This document shows positions 1 to 9,300 of a stretch of DNA of 32,835 nt, piece by piece. The translations under genes and the position numbers were made by a program. The notes beneath the pieces are model-generated. The model was not told where the DNA came from. It did not search any database and saw only the letters and a list, made by a program, of their open reading frames with translations. The DNA lies in contig CABMII010000097.1 of NCBI GenBank assembly GCA_902386255.1, positions 1 to 32,835 on the forward strand. Direction: 5' to 3'. Origin of the DNA: an uncultured archaeon (GTDB lineage: Archaea; Halobacteriota; Methanosarcinia; Methanosarcinales; Methanoperedenaceae). Within the stretch, counting starts at the first letter, position 1; every line of letters starts with the position of its first letter.

Positions 1-1
1 A

Positions 2-571
2 GAAAATCCAGTAATAGTCAATATAAAAACCCGGCGCAGTACAAGGGATTATCTTGATACACCGTTATCAGAAGATACTATCAACAAGGTCATTGATGCT
101 GGCAGGTACGCACCCACAGGGCTTAATCTTCAGCCATGGCGTTTCATAGTTGTCCAGAATAAGGAGATGCTGAATAAACTCTCAGAATACGCAAGACCAA
201 TTCTGGCAAAAAACCTTGAGGGACGGAAGGATGCAGGAGCGATAAATTTTCTTAAACGATTGCAGGATAAGAATTTTAACCTATTTTACAATGCGCCTCT
301 TCTTATCCTTGTTATCGGAAGCAAAAACAACGCCCTTACCGATTATGATTGCTCAATGTGCGCGGAGAATATGATGCTGGCAGCTCATTCATTGGGTATC
401 GGAAGTTGCTGGATAGGAGGCGCTTCAGTAATCCAGCAGAGTGAAGAAATCATGGCAGAACTAAAGATACCTCCTAATTACAAGCTCGTGGCGCCACTAA
501 TCTTCGGGTATCCAAAGACAATTCCTCTGGTTCCTGAAAAGCGCGAACCTGTGGTATTCTGGATGCGATAG
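2..571 (+). CDS. nitroreductase family protein, 5' end cut by window
   Basis: The frame is open from base 2, so the true start lies upstream of the window; 189 codons plus a TAG stop are visible. The N-terminal part carries the FMN-binding signature of the NADH oxidase/nitroreductase fold: TRRSTRDY followed by APTGLNLQPWRF about 30 residues later. The second signature, GIGSCWIGGA, sits near the C-terminus, before the usual hydrophobic 'GYP' strand and short tail. Members are homodimeric cytosolic flavoproteins that use NAD(P)H to reduce nitro groups, quinones or flavins; the substrate cannot be told from sequence. An internal ATG at 167 would remove the RRSxR motif, so it is not the start. 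The next gene begins six bases after the stop. Confidence 0.9.
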   Translation, partial: ENPVIVNIKTRRSTRDYLDTPLSEDTINKVIDAGRYAPTGLNLQPWRFIVVQNKEMLNKLSEYARPILAKNLEGRKDAGAINFLKRLQDKNFNLFYNAPLLILVIGSKNNALTDYDCSMCAENMMLAAHSLGIGSCWIGGASVIQQSEEIMAELKIPPNYKLVAPLIFGYPKTIPLVPEKREPVVFWMR

Positions 572-576
572 CTCAT

Positions 577-1215
577 ATGATGAAATTTCGCTCTCTCCTT
601 TCGCCTTCAGACCGCCATTCCGAAATACTTTTCGGGCTGATTATGGTGCTCGCTATTACGGGTACTGTCGGGCTTGAGACCGGCTCAAGAATAGCAATTA
701 TAAGCGCCGGGATAGGCGCATGCATTGCATGGGGTATAGTGGATGGCATAATATATGTCTACAGCAACCTGCTTGAGAGAGGGAGAATTGCACTGTCTGT
801 GCAGGAGACATCTACATGCACAGGGGAAGGATGCGACCTCATGAAGGTAAAAGAAGAACTTCAAGGTACTATCGTGGATACCCTGGGTGAACGCGAGAGA
901 CATGAAGTAGCACAACACATTCTGATTCGCCTCAAGCCAGTCGAGAATCATACTCGAGCGACAAGAGAAGATATCCTTGGTGGGATCGCCGCCGGCACAC
1001 TTGTTTTCGTATCAGGGATACCTCTTCTCCTCCCGTTCATGTTTCTTGATGGTGTCTGGGCATTGAGACTCTCCCGCATTATCGGTCTTGTCATGCTCTT
1101 TGCCATCGGTTACAGGTGGGGAGGATATGTGGGAAGAAACAAGTTCAGGACAGGTGTTATTATGATGAGCGTGGGCATTTCAATAACGGCCGTTGTCATA
1201 GCCCTTGGAGGATAA
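577..1215 (+). CDS. VIT1/CCC1-like integral membrane protein
   Basis: A 212-residue protein with about five predicted membrane segments: roughly residues 18-35, 38-62, 132-156, 164-182 and 190-210. A charged soluble stretch of about 65 residues lies between helices 2 and 3. This two-plus-three arrangement with a cytoplasmic metal-binding insert is typical of the VIT/CCC1 family of iron/manganese transporters, and the sequence 'GIVDGIIYVYSNLLERGR' after helix 2 fits it. The insert has the Cys pair in CTGEGC and many Glu residues that could bind metal. The start is ATG at 577; a second ATG at 580 is equally possible, and neither has a clear ribosome binding site. It lies five bases after the nitroreductase stop, so the two are probably co-transcribed. 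The transported ion is unknown. Confidence 0.65.
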   Translation: MMKFRSLLSPSDRHSEILFGLIMVLAITGTVGLETGSRIAIISAGIGACIAWGIVDGIIYVYSNLLERGRIALSVQETSTCTGEGCDLMKVKEELQGTIVDTLGERERHEVAQHILIRLKPVENHTRATREDILGGIAAGTLVFVSGIPLLLPFMFLDGVWALRLSRIIGLVMLFAIGYRWGGYVGRNKFRTGVIMMSVGISITAVVIALGG

Positions 1216-1293
1216 AAAATTGTGATAATGGAACCATGCAGCAGGTTGAGAGTGATTTTGAAGCAGATGTATTGGGAATCCTGAATTTCCAGC

Positions 1294-1302
1294 TTTTTTT
1301 TT
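1294..1302 (+). terminator. oligo-T terminator candidate after VIT-like gene
   Basis: A run of nine T residues on the coding strand about 80 bases after the VIT-like stop, followed by TCAATATTTT. Archaeal RNA polymerase terminates at T-rich tracts without needing a hairpin. The rest of the 1216-1389 gap holds only the promoter and ribosome binding site of the next gene. Confidence 0.4.
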
Positions 1303-1338
1303 CAATATTTTGAGATTCGGTCTGCGGTACCTAAACAA

Positions 1339-1347
1339 TTTTATAGG
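1339..1347 (+). promoter_or_regulatory. archaeal TATA box candidate for the VOC gene
   Basis: The sequence TTTTATAGG lies about 45 bases before the ATG at 1390. An archaeal TATA box is centred about 26 bases before the transcription start, which would give a short leader containing the strong ribosome binding site AGGAGGTC at 1379-1386. Confidence 0.4.
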
Positions 1348-1389
1348 ATAAGAATCAACCTTTAATCCAGGGAAGTACAGGAGGTCAAA

Positions 1390-1868
1390 ATGAAAGGAAA
1401 AGTTAAAGCCATTCCGGAAGGTTTCCATACGCTCACAACAAGTCTCGTTGTGCGTGATGCAGCGCAGGCAATTGAGTTTACAAGAAGGCATTTGGTGCAA
1501 AGGTCCGCAGGATCTTTTACGGCCCTGATGGTAAAACCATCGGCCATGCTGAACTTGAGATAGGTGATTCGATATTGATGTTGTCTGATGAGTTCCCGGG
1601 CATGAACGTCGTCTCGCCGCAATCGCCAGGCGGCGGCACAAGCGCCAGCATTTTCATGTACGTCGAGGACGTCGATGATGTCTTTAACATGGCAGTTTCC
1701 AATGTCGCCACAGTAACCATGCCATTGATGGATGCGTTCTGGGGCGACCGCGCCGGCGGTCTGGTGGACCCATTCGGTCACAGGTGGATGGTTGCTAAGC
1801 ATATAAAGGATCTTTCCGACGAGGAGATAGAGGAAGGTTCGAAGGCGGCATTTGCCAAAATGTCCTGA
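1390..1868 (+). pseudogene. VOC-fold (glyoxalase/PhnB-like) protein, single frameshift
   Basis: The gene starts at ATG 1390 after a near-perfect AGGAGGTC ribosome binding site. The first frame reads the usual PhnB-like opening (IPEGFHTLTTSLVVRDAAQ, then AIEF) and then derails. From about 1482 the family sequence continues in another frame: KKAFGAK-like text, then FYGPDGKTIGHAELEIGDS and MLSDEFP, to the stop at 1866-1868. One missing T in the TTT run at 1477-1479 explains it exactly: restoring it gives GAG TTT TAC AAG AAG GCA and a full-length protein of about 159 residues. The cause is either a real disabling deletion or an assembly error at a short homopolymer; the rest of the frame is intact, so damage is recent or not real. 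VOC proteins bind metal and act in glyoxalase, dioxygenase or resistance reactions; the substrate here is unknown. Confidence 0.8.
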
Positions 1869-1881
1869 TTAAGGGGGGAAC

Positions 1882-2826
1882 ATGAAAGCGGCACAAATTA
1901 AAAAATACGGTGGCAGCGAGGTTGTCGAGATCAATAATAATGCACCGAAACCGTCTGTATCGGAAGGACATCTTCTCGTCGAGGTACATGCAGCCGGGGT
2001 TAATCCAGTCGATTGGAAAATCCGCGAAGGGTACATGGCGCAGGTGTTGCCATTGAAATTCCCTGCCACACTGGGCGGGGATTTTTCAGGCGTAGTAGTG
2101 GAAGTCGGTGCTGGGGTTCCAGGGTTCAGGAAAGGCTATGAGGTTTACGGACAGGCTGGCACTTTAAGAGGCGGGTCAGGGTCATTTGCGGAAATTGTTT
2201 CAACAGATATAAAAGTCACGGCGCGAAAACCAAAGAATATCGGTCATGTTGAAGCCGCAGCTTTACCCCTTACAGGAGTAAGCGCATGGCAGGCGCTTGT
2301 GGATCATATCGGGCTCTCCAGGGGAAAAAAGATTCTCATCCACGGAGGCGCAGGCGGTATCGGGACAGTCGCCATCCAGCTCGCCAAGAATCTGGGAGCA
2401 TATGTAGCTACAACGGTGGGCGCGAGAGATTTGCAGTATGCCAGGGAACTGGGAGCAGATGAAGCTATAGATTATAAAAACCAGTCATTTGATGACCTCT
2501 TACACAACTATGACGCGGTATTTGACACTGTGGGGGGCGACACGTACGAAAAATCGTTCAAAGTACTCAAGAAAGGCGGCATAATAGTTTCCATGTTAGA
2601 GCAGCCCAATGCCGCCCTCATGAAACAATTTGGTGTTAATGCCATAGGACAATTCACGCAGGTGAACAGCGAACGATTATCAAGGGTGGCTGAACTTGCA
2701 GAGAAACGCGTTATCAAAGTGCATGTTGATAAGATATTTTCTCTTGATCAGGCAAGGGAGGCGCTTGAGTTCCTGCAAACCGGGCATCCCAGAGGTAAGG
2801 TTGTTTTGAAGATGAAGGAAAACTGA
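1882..2826 (+). CDS. zinc-free MDR oxidoreductase (NADPH:quinone oxidoreductase-like)
   Basis: A 314-residue medium-chain dehydrogenase/reductase. The N-terminal GroES-like half has the family run AAGVNPVDWKIREG and a PATLGGDFSGVVVEVG segment. The Rossmann half carries the nucleotide motif AGGIG near residues 157-161 within HGGAGGIGTVAIQLAK. The Cys/Glu catalytic zinc ligands and the four-Cys structural zinc lobe of alcohol dehydrogenases are absent, as in quinone oxidoreductases and enoyl reductases. The expected product would reduce quinones or activated alkenes with NADPH in the cytosol. The usual GD.VYG turn reads KGYEVYG here. The start at 1882 follows a GGGGGGA ribosome binding site, 13 bases after the VOC gene, so the two probably form one transcript. 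Confidence 0.88.
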   Translation: MKAAQIKKYGGSEVVEINNNAPKPSVSEGHLLVEVHAAGVNPVDWKIREGYMAQVLPLKFPATLGGDFSGVVVEVGAGVPGFRKGYEVYGQAGTLRGGSGSFAEIVSTDIKVTARKPKNIGHVEAAALPLTGVSAWQALVDHIGLSRGKKILIHGGAGGIGTVAIQLAKNLGAYVATTVGARDLQYARELGADEAIDYKNQSFDDLLHNYDAVFDTVGGDTYEKSFKVLKKGGIIVSMLEQPNAALMKQFGVNAIGQFTQVNSERLSRVAELAEKRVIKVHVDKIFSLDQAREALEFLQTGHPRGKVVLKMKEN

Positions 2827-2862
2827 CCGTTCATCCCTTCTAGGATAATCGATCACAGAGTA

Positions 2863-2916
2863 CACAGAGAGCACAGAGCGTTGCCACTTTTCTCTGTGTG
2901 CTCTGTGCTCTCTGTG
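2863..2916. repeat. CACAGAG-rich inverted repeat (hairpin)
   Basis: The arm CACAGAGAGCACAGAG at 2863-2878 is matched perfectly by its reverse complement at 2901-2916, giving a 16-base-pair stem with a 22-base loop. Further CACAGAG units flank the left arm from 2854. Repeats of this kind recur between genes in many prokaryotic genomes; this one could also end the upstream transcript. Nothing else is evident in the 2827-3072 gap. Confidence 0.7.
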
Positions 2917-3072
2917 GTTTTTCAAACCAGAAGATAATAAAAAGTCTCTAAATTACCTTTGCGGTTCTCTGGTGTATAAAATCGCACACCACAAAGTGTT
3001 CACAAGAATATGTTTGAAAGATTCTCGACTACCGCAAGGGCGAAAAAATTTATGGATTTTTGATTTTCTTTG

Positions 3073-3636
3073 TTATTTCTTCTTTCCGATGGAAAACGCC
3101 TTGCCAATATTTTTGCCAACTCCGTAATAGCTCGCAGTATCAGGAGCGAATATTACAGGTTTTAATTTTTCAATATCAAGAACCCCTTTTTCCATCAACG
3201 CCTCATCTGCCTTGACATCCATGATCTCCCCAATAAACTCCGTATGCAGCCCTATTTCGATGGTGCGTATAAGTTTGCACTCAAGAATAACAGGAAATTC
3301 CTTTACGTACGGCGCATCCACTATATCGCTCTTCACGCTGGTAAGCCCGGATTCGGTGAACTTGTCCACGTTTCTGCCTGAGACAGTACCGAAATAATCC
3401 GCTTCCCTGACGTATTTTTCGGAGGGAACATTTACAGTGAAAGCTTTTCGCTCAACGATATTCCCGTACGAATATGTCGCTTTCCGAAGAGAGATGGCTA
3501 CACACGGCGGGTCGGAGCAGCAAATCCCGCCCCAGGCTATAGTCGCCACATTCGGCTTTCTTTCTTTGTCATACGTTCCAACGACCCAGACCGGGAGAGG
3601 ATAAATTAGAGTTTTTGCACCTAATGATTTTTTCAT
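3073..3636 (-). CDS. flavin reductase-like domain protein (flavoredoxin type)
   Basis: A 187-residue protein of the FMN-binding split-barrel family. Visible family features are the opening [12 protein letters not shown], the [22 protein letters not shown] segment with its unusual Cys pair plus one more Cys, and the FTVNVPS strand followed by the DYFG loop. It ends with a lysine-rich tail. Relatives bind FMN and reduce flavins or act as electron carriers (flavoredoxins of anaerobes). The start at 3636 is preceded by AAGGAG at good distance, and an AT-rich box near 3675 may be its promoter. It lies 66 bases downstream of the erythromycin-esterase gene on the same strand but differs clearly from it in base composition, so it need not share its history. 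Confidence 0.88.
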   Translation of the reverse strand: MKKSLGAKTLIYPLPVWVVGTYDKERKPNVATIAWGGICCSDPPCVAISLRKATYSYGNIVERKAFTVNVPSEKYVREADYFGTVSGRNVDKFTESGLTSVKSDIVDAPYVKEFPVILECKLIRTIEIGLHTEFIGEIMDVKADEALMEKGVLDIEKLKPVIFAPDTASYYGVGKNIGKAFSIGKKK

Positions 3637-3702
3637 AGATTTCTCCTTATGTAAGTTCTGGTTTGTAGATATTTTAACACTTCGGTTGGCTTTAACGTCC
3701 CA

Positions 3703-5031
3703 TTATTGCAGCGGCGGCCCACCGCGGCTGTATGCTGTTGAATCCAGGACCGCCAGCCAGTCAAAATCGGTGAAGCTTCGAGAGGTCAGTGGAAAGTAGG
3801 TCGTGTTCTTCATGCTGCCCGAGCGAGTCGGAAGAGCTGCAATTTCCGAGGTTGGCAGTCCCTGGCCTCTATGGGTCGGAATTAGCCGCGCCGGCCCCTG
3901 CACAGCAGTCAGCCGCGACTCAAGAGTGCCGGCTTCGGGCTGGCCGATGCCATTGGCGGGAGATTCGCCCACTGCCGAACCGATGACAGCATAGCGCGAG
4001 CCGAACATCTCATAGAGGTGCGATCTCGCCGGCCACCATGCCAGCAGGTCAGCGCCTAATTGCCATTGTGCCTTTCCGCGCTGCAGATGGCTGTTGTGAG
4101 CAAAGGCCAGCACTTTCCCCCGGCCACGCTCACGGGACACCATGTACGCCAGGTTATCCGCCATCAACAGGTCGCGAATGCCGAGAAGCTCGACAAGCCG
4201 TTTGCTCGACGTTCGCGCGAGCGCTGCATGATAGTTCAGTAACTGCCGTGCGACCGTTGCATACTGCGCGGCTTCCAGATAGCGGCTTTCGTCGCTCTTC
4301 GCCACCAATTCGGGACGGCGTAAGCGCAGTTCTGTAATCAGCTCTTCCGTCTCAATCCGGAGTGCCGTTGCGGCGGGGGAGTGGCCTACCGACTTCGTCG
4401 GGTCAAACGATGCAGCGGGGTTCTCCCAATCTGAGTCCTGTCCAAGAAGCTTTTCGATGCGCTGGCGATGCTCTTGGGCGCTAACACGATCGATTGAGTC
4501 GAGATAATCAAGGACAAAATTCAGGAGTTGGCGCGGACTATCGCTGCCGATCATTTCAGTCGGACTATCGAAGCCGTAGAATTGGAGTTTGACCTGATGG
4601 GAAGGATTGGCGTTGAACGCCCTCATCCACTCCACAAGCTCTCGGTTTGCGTCGAGCCGGCCGAAGCCGTGGCTAAATCCGGTTTCCTTAACAGCCTCAT
4701 ACGATGCCGGGCCGCGACCGGCCACGTACTCGTTCACTACGCGCGCCCGGGGGAAACTGCTCTCGATGGCAATGGCGCTGTAGCCATGCGCCTCCACCAG
4801 GCGCTGGAAGAGCCTGTTGCGCAGTATTAGAATGTCCTCGCCGCCGTGGAGTGCTTCTCCAAAGCCAAGCAACTCCACTGAATCGTCAAGTGAGGCGATG
4901 ACCTTGTCGATGGAGGCGTTGAAAGTTTTGGATAAATCGATGGAGAACGGAATCGCTTCATGTAGAATCCAATCGTCGAGGGTTGCATACACCGGGTCGG
5001 AACTTCTCTCTCGAAATAAACTTTTTTTCAT
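3703..5031 (-). CDS. erythromycin esterase family protein
   Basis: A 442-residue protein of the erythromycin-esterase/succinoglycan-biosynthesis domain family. The catalytic landmarks known from Ere proteins are present: GEALHGG at residues 58-64 (Glu59, His62), the Glu in AIAIESSFP at about 90, and AHNSHLQR at about 311-318 with His312 and His315. These families use a metal-independent histidine/glutamate mechanism to open macrolactone rings, but many chromosomal members have no known substrate, so resistance should not be assumed. The DNA is distinctly richer in G and C than the genes on either side, with codons such as GCC, CGC and CTG favoured, which suggests acquisition from a high-GC donor. 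No clear ribosome binding site precedes the ATG at 5031. Confidence 0.88.
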   Translation of the reverse strand: MKKSLFRERSSDPVYATLDDWILHEAIPFSIDLSKTFNASIDKVIASLDDSVELLGFGEALHGGEDILILRNRLFQRLVEAHGYSAIAIESSFPRARVVNEYVAGRGPASYEAVKETGFSHGFGRLDANRELVEWMRAFNANPSHQVKLQFYGFDSPTEMIGSDSPRQLLNFVLDYLDSIDRVSAQEHRQRIEKLLGQDSDWENPAASFDPTKSVGHSPAATALRIETEELITELRLRRPELVAKSDESRYLEAAQYATVARQLLNYHAALARTSSKRLVELLGIRDLLMADNLAYMVSRERGRGKVLAFAHNSHLQRGKAQWQLGADLLAWWPARSHLYEMFGSRYAVIGSAVGESPANGIGQPEAGTLESRLTAVQGPARLIPTHRGQGLPTSEIAALPTRSGSMKNTTYFPLTSRSFTDFDWLAVLDSTAYSRGGPPLQ

Positions 5032-5103
5032 TTAAAGTCAACAACTTTTAATTATTCTGCATATATTTGTTTATCTACTATGTAATGTTTAAACCAATGG
5101 GTT

Positions 5104-5295
5104 TCAATTTATTTGGAGATAGTTGAATTGTAACTGTTTCTCTTTTTTTACTCTAATTTCTTGCACATCACTAAAAGTTGCCAATAATGGCATAATGTCT
5201 TTTTCAGCAATAACAGTATAATTTTTCTCTCCTAAATCAATTTCCAGTTCCGATGAGTGTTTCGAACATATGCTTTTATATACACTTCCTTGCAA
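5104..5295 (-). CDS. doubtful small hypothetical protein
   Basis: A possible 63-codon frame opening with TTG; an in-frame stop lies two codons upstream, so no longer version exists. The translation is mixed in charge with no motif I recognise and no ribosome binding site. The whole stretch 5032-5517 is AT-rich and otherwise appears empty: no RNA gene, repeat or second frame stands out. It may be decayed sequence next to the acquired esterase gene. Confidence 0.2.
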   Translation of the reverse strand: MQGSVYKSICSKHSSELEIDLGEKNYTVIAEKDIMPLLATFSDVQEIRVKKEKQLQFNYLQIN

Positions 5296-5517
5296 TAACT
5301 AAGTCTTTACGTCCAAATTAAAATGACAATCCCTTCGATGCAGGTTAAAAAAATATGATAGGTGAATATTGTAAAAAAATAAAACGGACTTGCCAACTAA
5401 GAAACAGTTGCGTAAAATGTGCTTCAAACACGGTTGTACCCAAAGAAACTACAGTTATGCATTTAATCAATGGCGTTATTGCGCCTTGAAGAGAACAATC
5501 GCTTAAGGTTAAAATGA

Positions 5518-6255
5518 CTACGTGCTTCTAACATGTGCCTTTAAAAACTGTAACGCCTCTTTCCACGCATCGTCTGCTGCCTCTTTATTGTACGTTGTCG
5601 GGTTCGTATCGTTCATAAATGCATGGCCGGTATTGGGATATACTTTGAACCGGAAATCTTTCTTGAATTTTTTCATAGAATTTTGAAGGCGCTGCAAATC
5701 CTGCACTAAAGCAGTATCCTTTTCACCGTAAAATGCCATAATCGGGCATGAGATTTTGGCAATTTCTTTTTCTTTTTCCGGGGCATGGCCATAAAACGCA
5801 AGAGCTGCAGCAAGCTCCGGTTCATTGATTGCCAGGCTGTAGCTATAGGTACCGCCAAAACAAAATCCCATAACTGCAATTTTCGGAAGGTTATATTCCT
5901 GCCTTAAACAATCGAAACAAATCTTCAGCCGTTCGATGGTTTCCCTTCCGAATTCTTCCGACCTGATTGGAGTCATGACTGCACGCATTTTCTTTTGTGC
6001 TTCATCGCGGGTAGCAGGATTGGCAGCCTCGGCCAGAATGGACTGGTCTATTTTTTCCGTGATTCCGGTATGGGAAATAAGATCTGGTGCGAGCACGAGA
6101 TACCCCTGTGCTGCTAAGCGGTCGGTGAGGCTTCTGATATTTTTATTAAGCCCCCATACTTCGTGAATGAGAATGATTCCAGCGCGATTATTTTCCTTAC
6201 CTGCAACGTAGGCCGGAATTTGATATTTTGTATGAGTGTTTGTAATATTTGTCAT
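5518..6255 (-). CDS. dienelactone hydrolase family protein
   Basis: A 245-residue alpha/beta hydrolase of the DLH type. The catalytic set is complete: the nucleophile elbow GFCFGG with Cys132, the acid Asp180 in YGEKDTA, and His211 in NTGHAFMN. Glu32 in HEVWGLN is the residue that in classic DLH interacts with the cysteine. There is no signal peptide, so it is cytosolic. Classic members hydrolyse dienelactone in chloroaromatic degradation, but archaeal homologues are general carboxylic-ester or lactone hydrolases and the true substrate is open. It is transcribed away from the M1 peptidase gene, with a 124-base divergent promoter region between them. Confidence 0.9.
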   Translation of the reverse strand: MTNITNTHTKYQIPAYVAGKENNRAGIILIHEVWGLNKNIRSLTDRLAAQGYLVLAPDLISHTGITEKIDQSILAEAANPATRDEAQKKMRAVMTPIRSEEFGRETIERLKICFDCLRQEYNLPKIAVMGFCFGGTYSYSLAINEPELAAALAFYGHAPEKEKEIAKISCPIMAFYGEKDTALVQDLQRLQNSMKKFKKDFRFKVYPNTGHAFMNDTNPTTYNKEAADDAWKEALQFLKAHVRST

Positions 6256-6309
6256 AGTAGTGAAGTATGTTGATCTGTGAATTTGAATTTTGGGGTTGTG
6301 CCGGACAAA

Positions 6310-6320
6310 ACTTTATTTGA
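6310..6320 (+). promoter_or_regulatory. TATA box candidate for the M1-ChaN-PDZ gene
   Basis: ACTTTATTTGA, preceded by an A-rich element, lies about 65 bases before the ATG at 6380. It would place the transcription start near 6340, at the edge of the palindrome at 6343-6358. Confidence 0.4.
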
Positions 6321-6342
6321 TGACAGGATGATTTCATATTGT

Positions 6343-6358
6343 TGATTGTTAACAATCA
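6343..6358. promoter_or_regulatory. perfect 16-bp palindrome, candidate operator
   Basis: TGATTGTT followed directly by AACAATCA forms an uninterrupted perfect palindrome. It lies in the divergent region between the dienelactone hydrolase and M1-peptidase genes, 21 bases before the ATG and just after the predicted transcription start. This is a typical place for a dimeric helix-turn-helix repressor to block transcription. Confidence 0.5.
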
Positions 6359-6379
6359 GGGAAATCTAATGGGGGTAAA

Positions 6380-9300
6380 ATGAAGCTCATAATAGTTCTG
6401 GCTCTTCTCGTATGCGCTTTTACATCCACTGCTGCGGCGGGAGAAACCCTTCCGATTTACAACATTTCGGTCTCATTCGACATTCCGGAAAATCTCCTGA
6501 ATGGCGTCTCAACGATTACCATTCCTGAAAACATGGAGATGAATATTTCCACAGGTGACCTCATGATTTCTTCTGTGAAGCTAAACGGATCGCCTCTTTC
6601 ACCCGAGATTAAAGACGGTATATTTAAAGTAAAAGGCAAAGGCACGCTTGAAATATCTTTTGCTGGCAAGTTTGGGGAAGTAACGGGAACCCAGAATCCT
6701 GAAAATGCAGGTGTAGTCTCAAATGATATAATCAGCGAGGACGGAATATCCCTTACTGGCATGTGGTATCCGCATATAGAAGGCAGGGCATATTACCATC
6801 TGTCCGCACTCCTTCCTGAAGGTTTTACTGCAATCTCAGAGGCAGATGAGATTACTTCTGTGAATACACCGAAGGGTATGGAGTATTCTTTCAACTTTCC
6901 GCATCCCCTGAATGGAATAAACCTTGCTGCGGGCAAATATATGATACGGAAGGAGAGCTTCAATGGTACGGACATTTATGTATATTTTTTCCCGCAAGAC
7001 CTATCGGTTGACATTATCGGGTATTTTGATGATATCCAGCGTGCAGATACTTACCTTGAATATACGAAGAAATACCTGGAGATGTACGGGAAACTCATAG
7101 GCACTTATCCCTACAAGCGGTTTTCCGTTGTGGAGAACGTACTTCCCACAGGATATTCAATGCCCACGTTCACCCTCCTGGGCGGAGACGTGATGCGCCT
7201 CCCGTTCATTGTCAACACATCCCTTGGTCACGAGATATTGCACCAGTGGTTTGGGAATTATGTTTACGATGATTTCGAAAAGGGAAACTGGATAGAGGGA
7301 CTTACCACTTACCAGGCCGACCAGTTTTTTGAAAAGCAAAAAGGCGAGGGCGCGCAGTACAGGAAGAAACTCCTCACCGGCTACCAGAGTTATGTAAAAC
7401 CAGATAAAGAGGCCCAGCTTGCGGATTTCTACCAGAGGACTGACTTCGCATCCGAGGCAATCGGCTATGGAAAAGGGACAATGTTATTCAACATGCTGAA
7501 TAATGAGATAGGGGACGATGCATTCTACAGGGGATTGAGAGGGCTTATCAAAGAAAAGGCATTCCAGGAAGCAACCTGGGATGATGTAAGAATGGCTTTT
7601 GAAAATGCTTCGGGCAGGAACCTCGGGCGGTTTTTCAACCAGTGGCTCTACAGGAAAGGTGTAATATCAATCGATGTGCAAGACCAGAGAGTGGATGTCT
7701 TAAACGGTGTCCCGACAACATCTTTCAAAATCGTTCAGCAAGGTGAGCCGTATGAGTTTAATCTTTCAGTCAAGATAATTACAGACAAAGGCGAGCTCAC
7801 AAAAACATTGGAAATAAGCAAGGAAAATGAGACCTTCGAGATTCCTTCAAACGGGACACCGAGAGAGCTGGTTCTCGATGGAGGCTACGATTTGATGCGC
7901 AGTCTCCCGGAAAATGAATACCCGCCTGTTATAGCAAGGCTTCTTGGAGATGAAAAAAGGCTCATTGTTATTCCTGAAAATGATACGGGAAAATATGAGG
8001 CTCTGGCCAATATTTTCGAAAGTGAGGGATTTATTCCAATTAAGGAAAAAGAAATCAATGATGAAAATATAACAACATCATCCCTTCTCGTGTTGGGTTA
8101 TGATAGTCCGGTTATTAAAAGGCTCTTCGGCGGATGGAAAAAGCCGGCTCCCGGATTCAGCCTTGCAGTAGCAGATAATCCCCTTAATACATCGAAGGTG
8201 GTAGCTATTGCTTATGGCGATTCAAAGGACGAGGTTGACCTCGCTTCTGGAAAGATAGTCCACTACGGCCAGTATTCTTTCATAAGATTTGAAAAAGGTA
8301 AAAATGTAGAAAACAGGACTGATGAAACCGAACAGGGAATAAGGGTCAGCCTGGATGAGCCTGTGCCTGGCATCCAGCCCCAAAAGACAATCAAGTTCGA
8401 TGATATCATTCACAATATTTCTAATAAGACAATTATCTATGTCGCTGAAACCCACACCAATTACGAAGACCATAAGGTGCAGCTTTCGGTTATAATGAAT
8501 ATAGCAGATAATGGGAGCAAGTTTGCAATAGGAATGGAGATGTTCCAGAAACCTTTCCAGAAGGTAATTGATGATTATATTGCCGGGAACATAACCGAGA
8601 AGGAATTTTTAAAGAATACGGAATATTTCAAGAGATGGGGATATGATTATAATCTTTACAGGGAAATCATCGAGTTTGCAAGAGCAAAGAAAATCCCTAT
8701 CGTTGCCCTGAATCTCCGGTCAGAGATAATTGACAATGTTTCAAAGGGAGGTCTTGACATCCTCACTGATGAGGCGAAGAAAGAAATCCCCAGAGACATG
8801 GATATGTCTGATGTGGTTTACAGAAACAGGCTCAAGGAGATTTTCGACCAGCACGGAAACCAGGGATTTGACAATTTTAACTATTTCTACCAATCCCAGA
8901 TACTATGGGATGAAACCATGGCTCACTCGGTGGATGATTTCCTGAAACAGAACCCGGATTACCGCATGGTTGTACTTGCGGGTGCCGGGCATATCATGTA
9001 CGATTCAGGCATCCCGAAACGGGCATATAGACTGGATGGTAAAGATTATGCAACGTTGATACAAAATCCCGACAGCATTGATGAAAATATCGGGAATTTT
9101 GTGCTTTTCCCGAAATCCCAGTCGCCGCTCCCGACCATGCAGCTTGGGATTTTCCCTTCTGAATCAGGCGGCAGGGTTATAATCACGAATGTTGAAAGTG
9201 ATAGCGCTGCAGAGAAAGCAGGGCTCAAAGCAAATGACACCTTTATCACCATTGATGGCTGGAAGATTGAGACTATAGACGATTTGAGAATTTCCATTTT

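Noticed and set aside
1180-1802. Reverse-strand frames of 146-153 codons opposite the broken VOC gene
   Set aside because: They appear only because the frameshifted forward gene leaves the region without a long forward frame. The forward sequence carries clear VOC motifs and a ribosome binding site.
3703-5031. Calling the esterase gene an antibiotic-resistance determinant
   Set aside because: The family includes many chromosomal members with unknown substrates, and the catalytic motif alone does not show macrolide hydrolysis.
5032-5517. A small RNA gene or lost gene in the AT-rich gap
   Set aside because: No stable hairpin, tRNA-like arms or conserved motif was visible; only one weak TTG-start frame, listed with low confidence.
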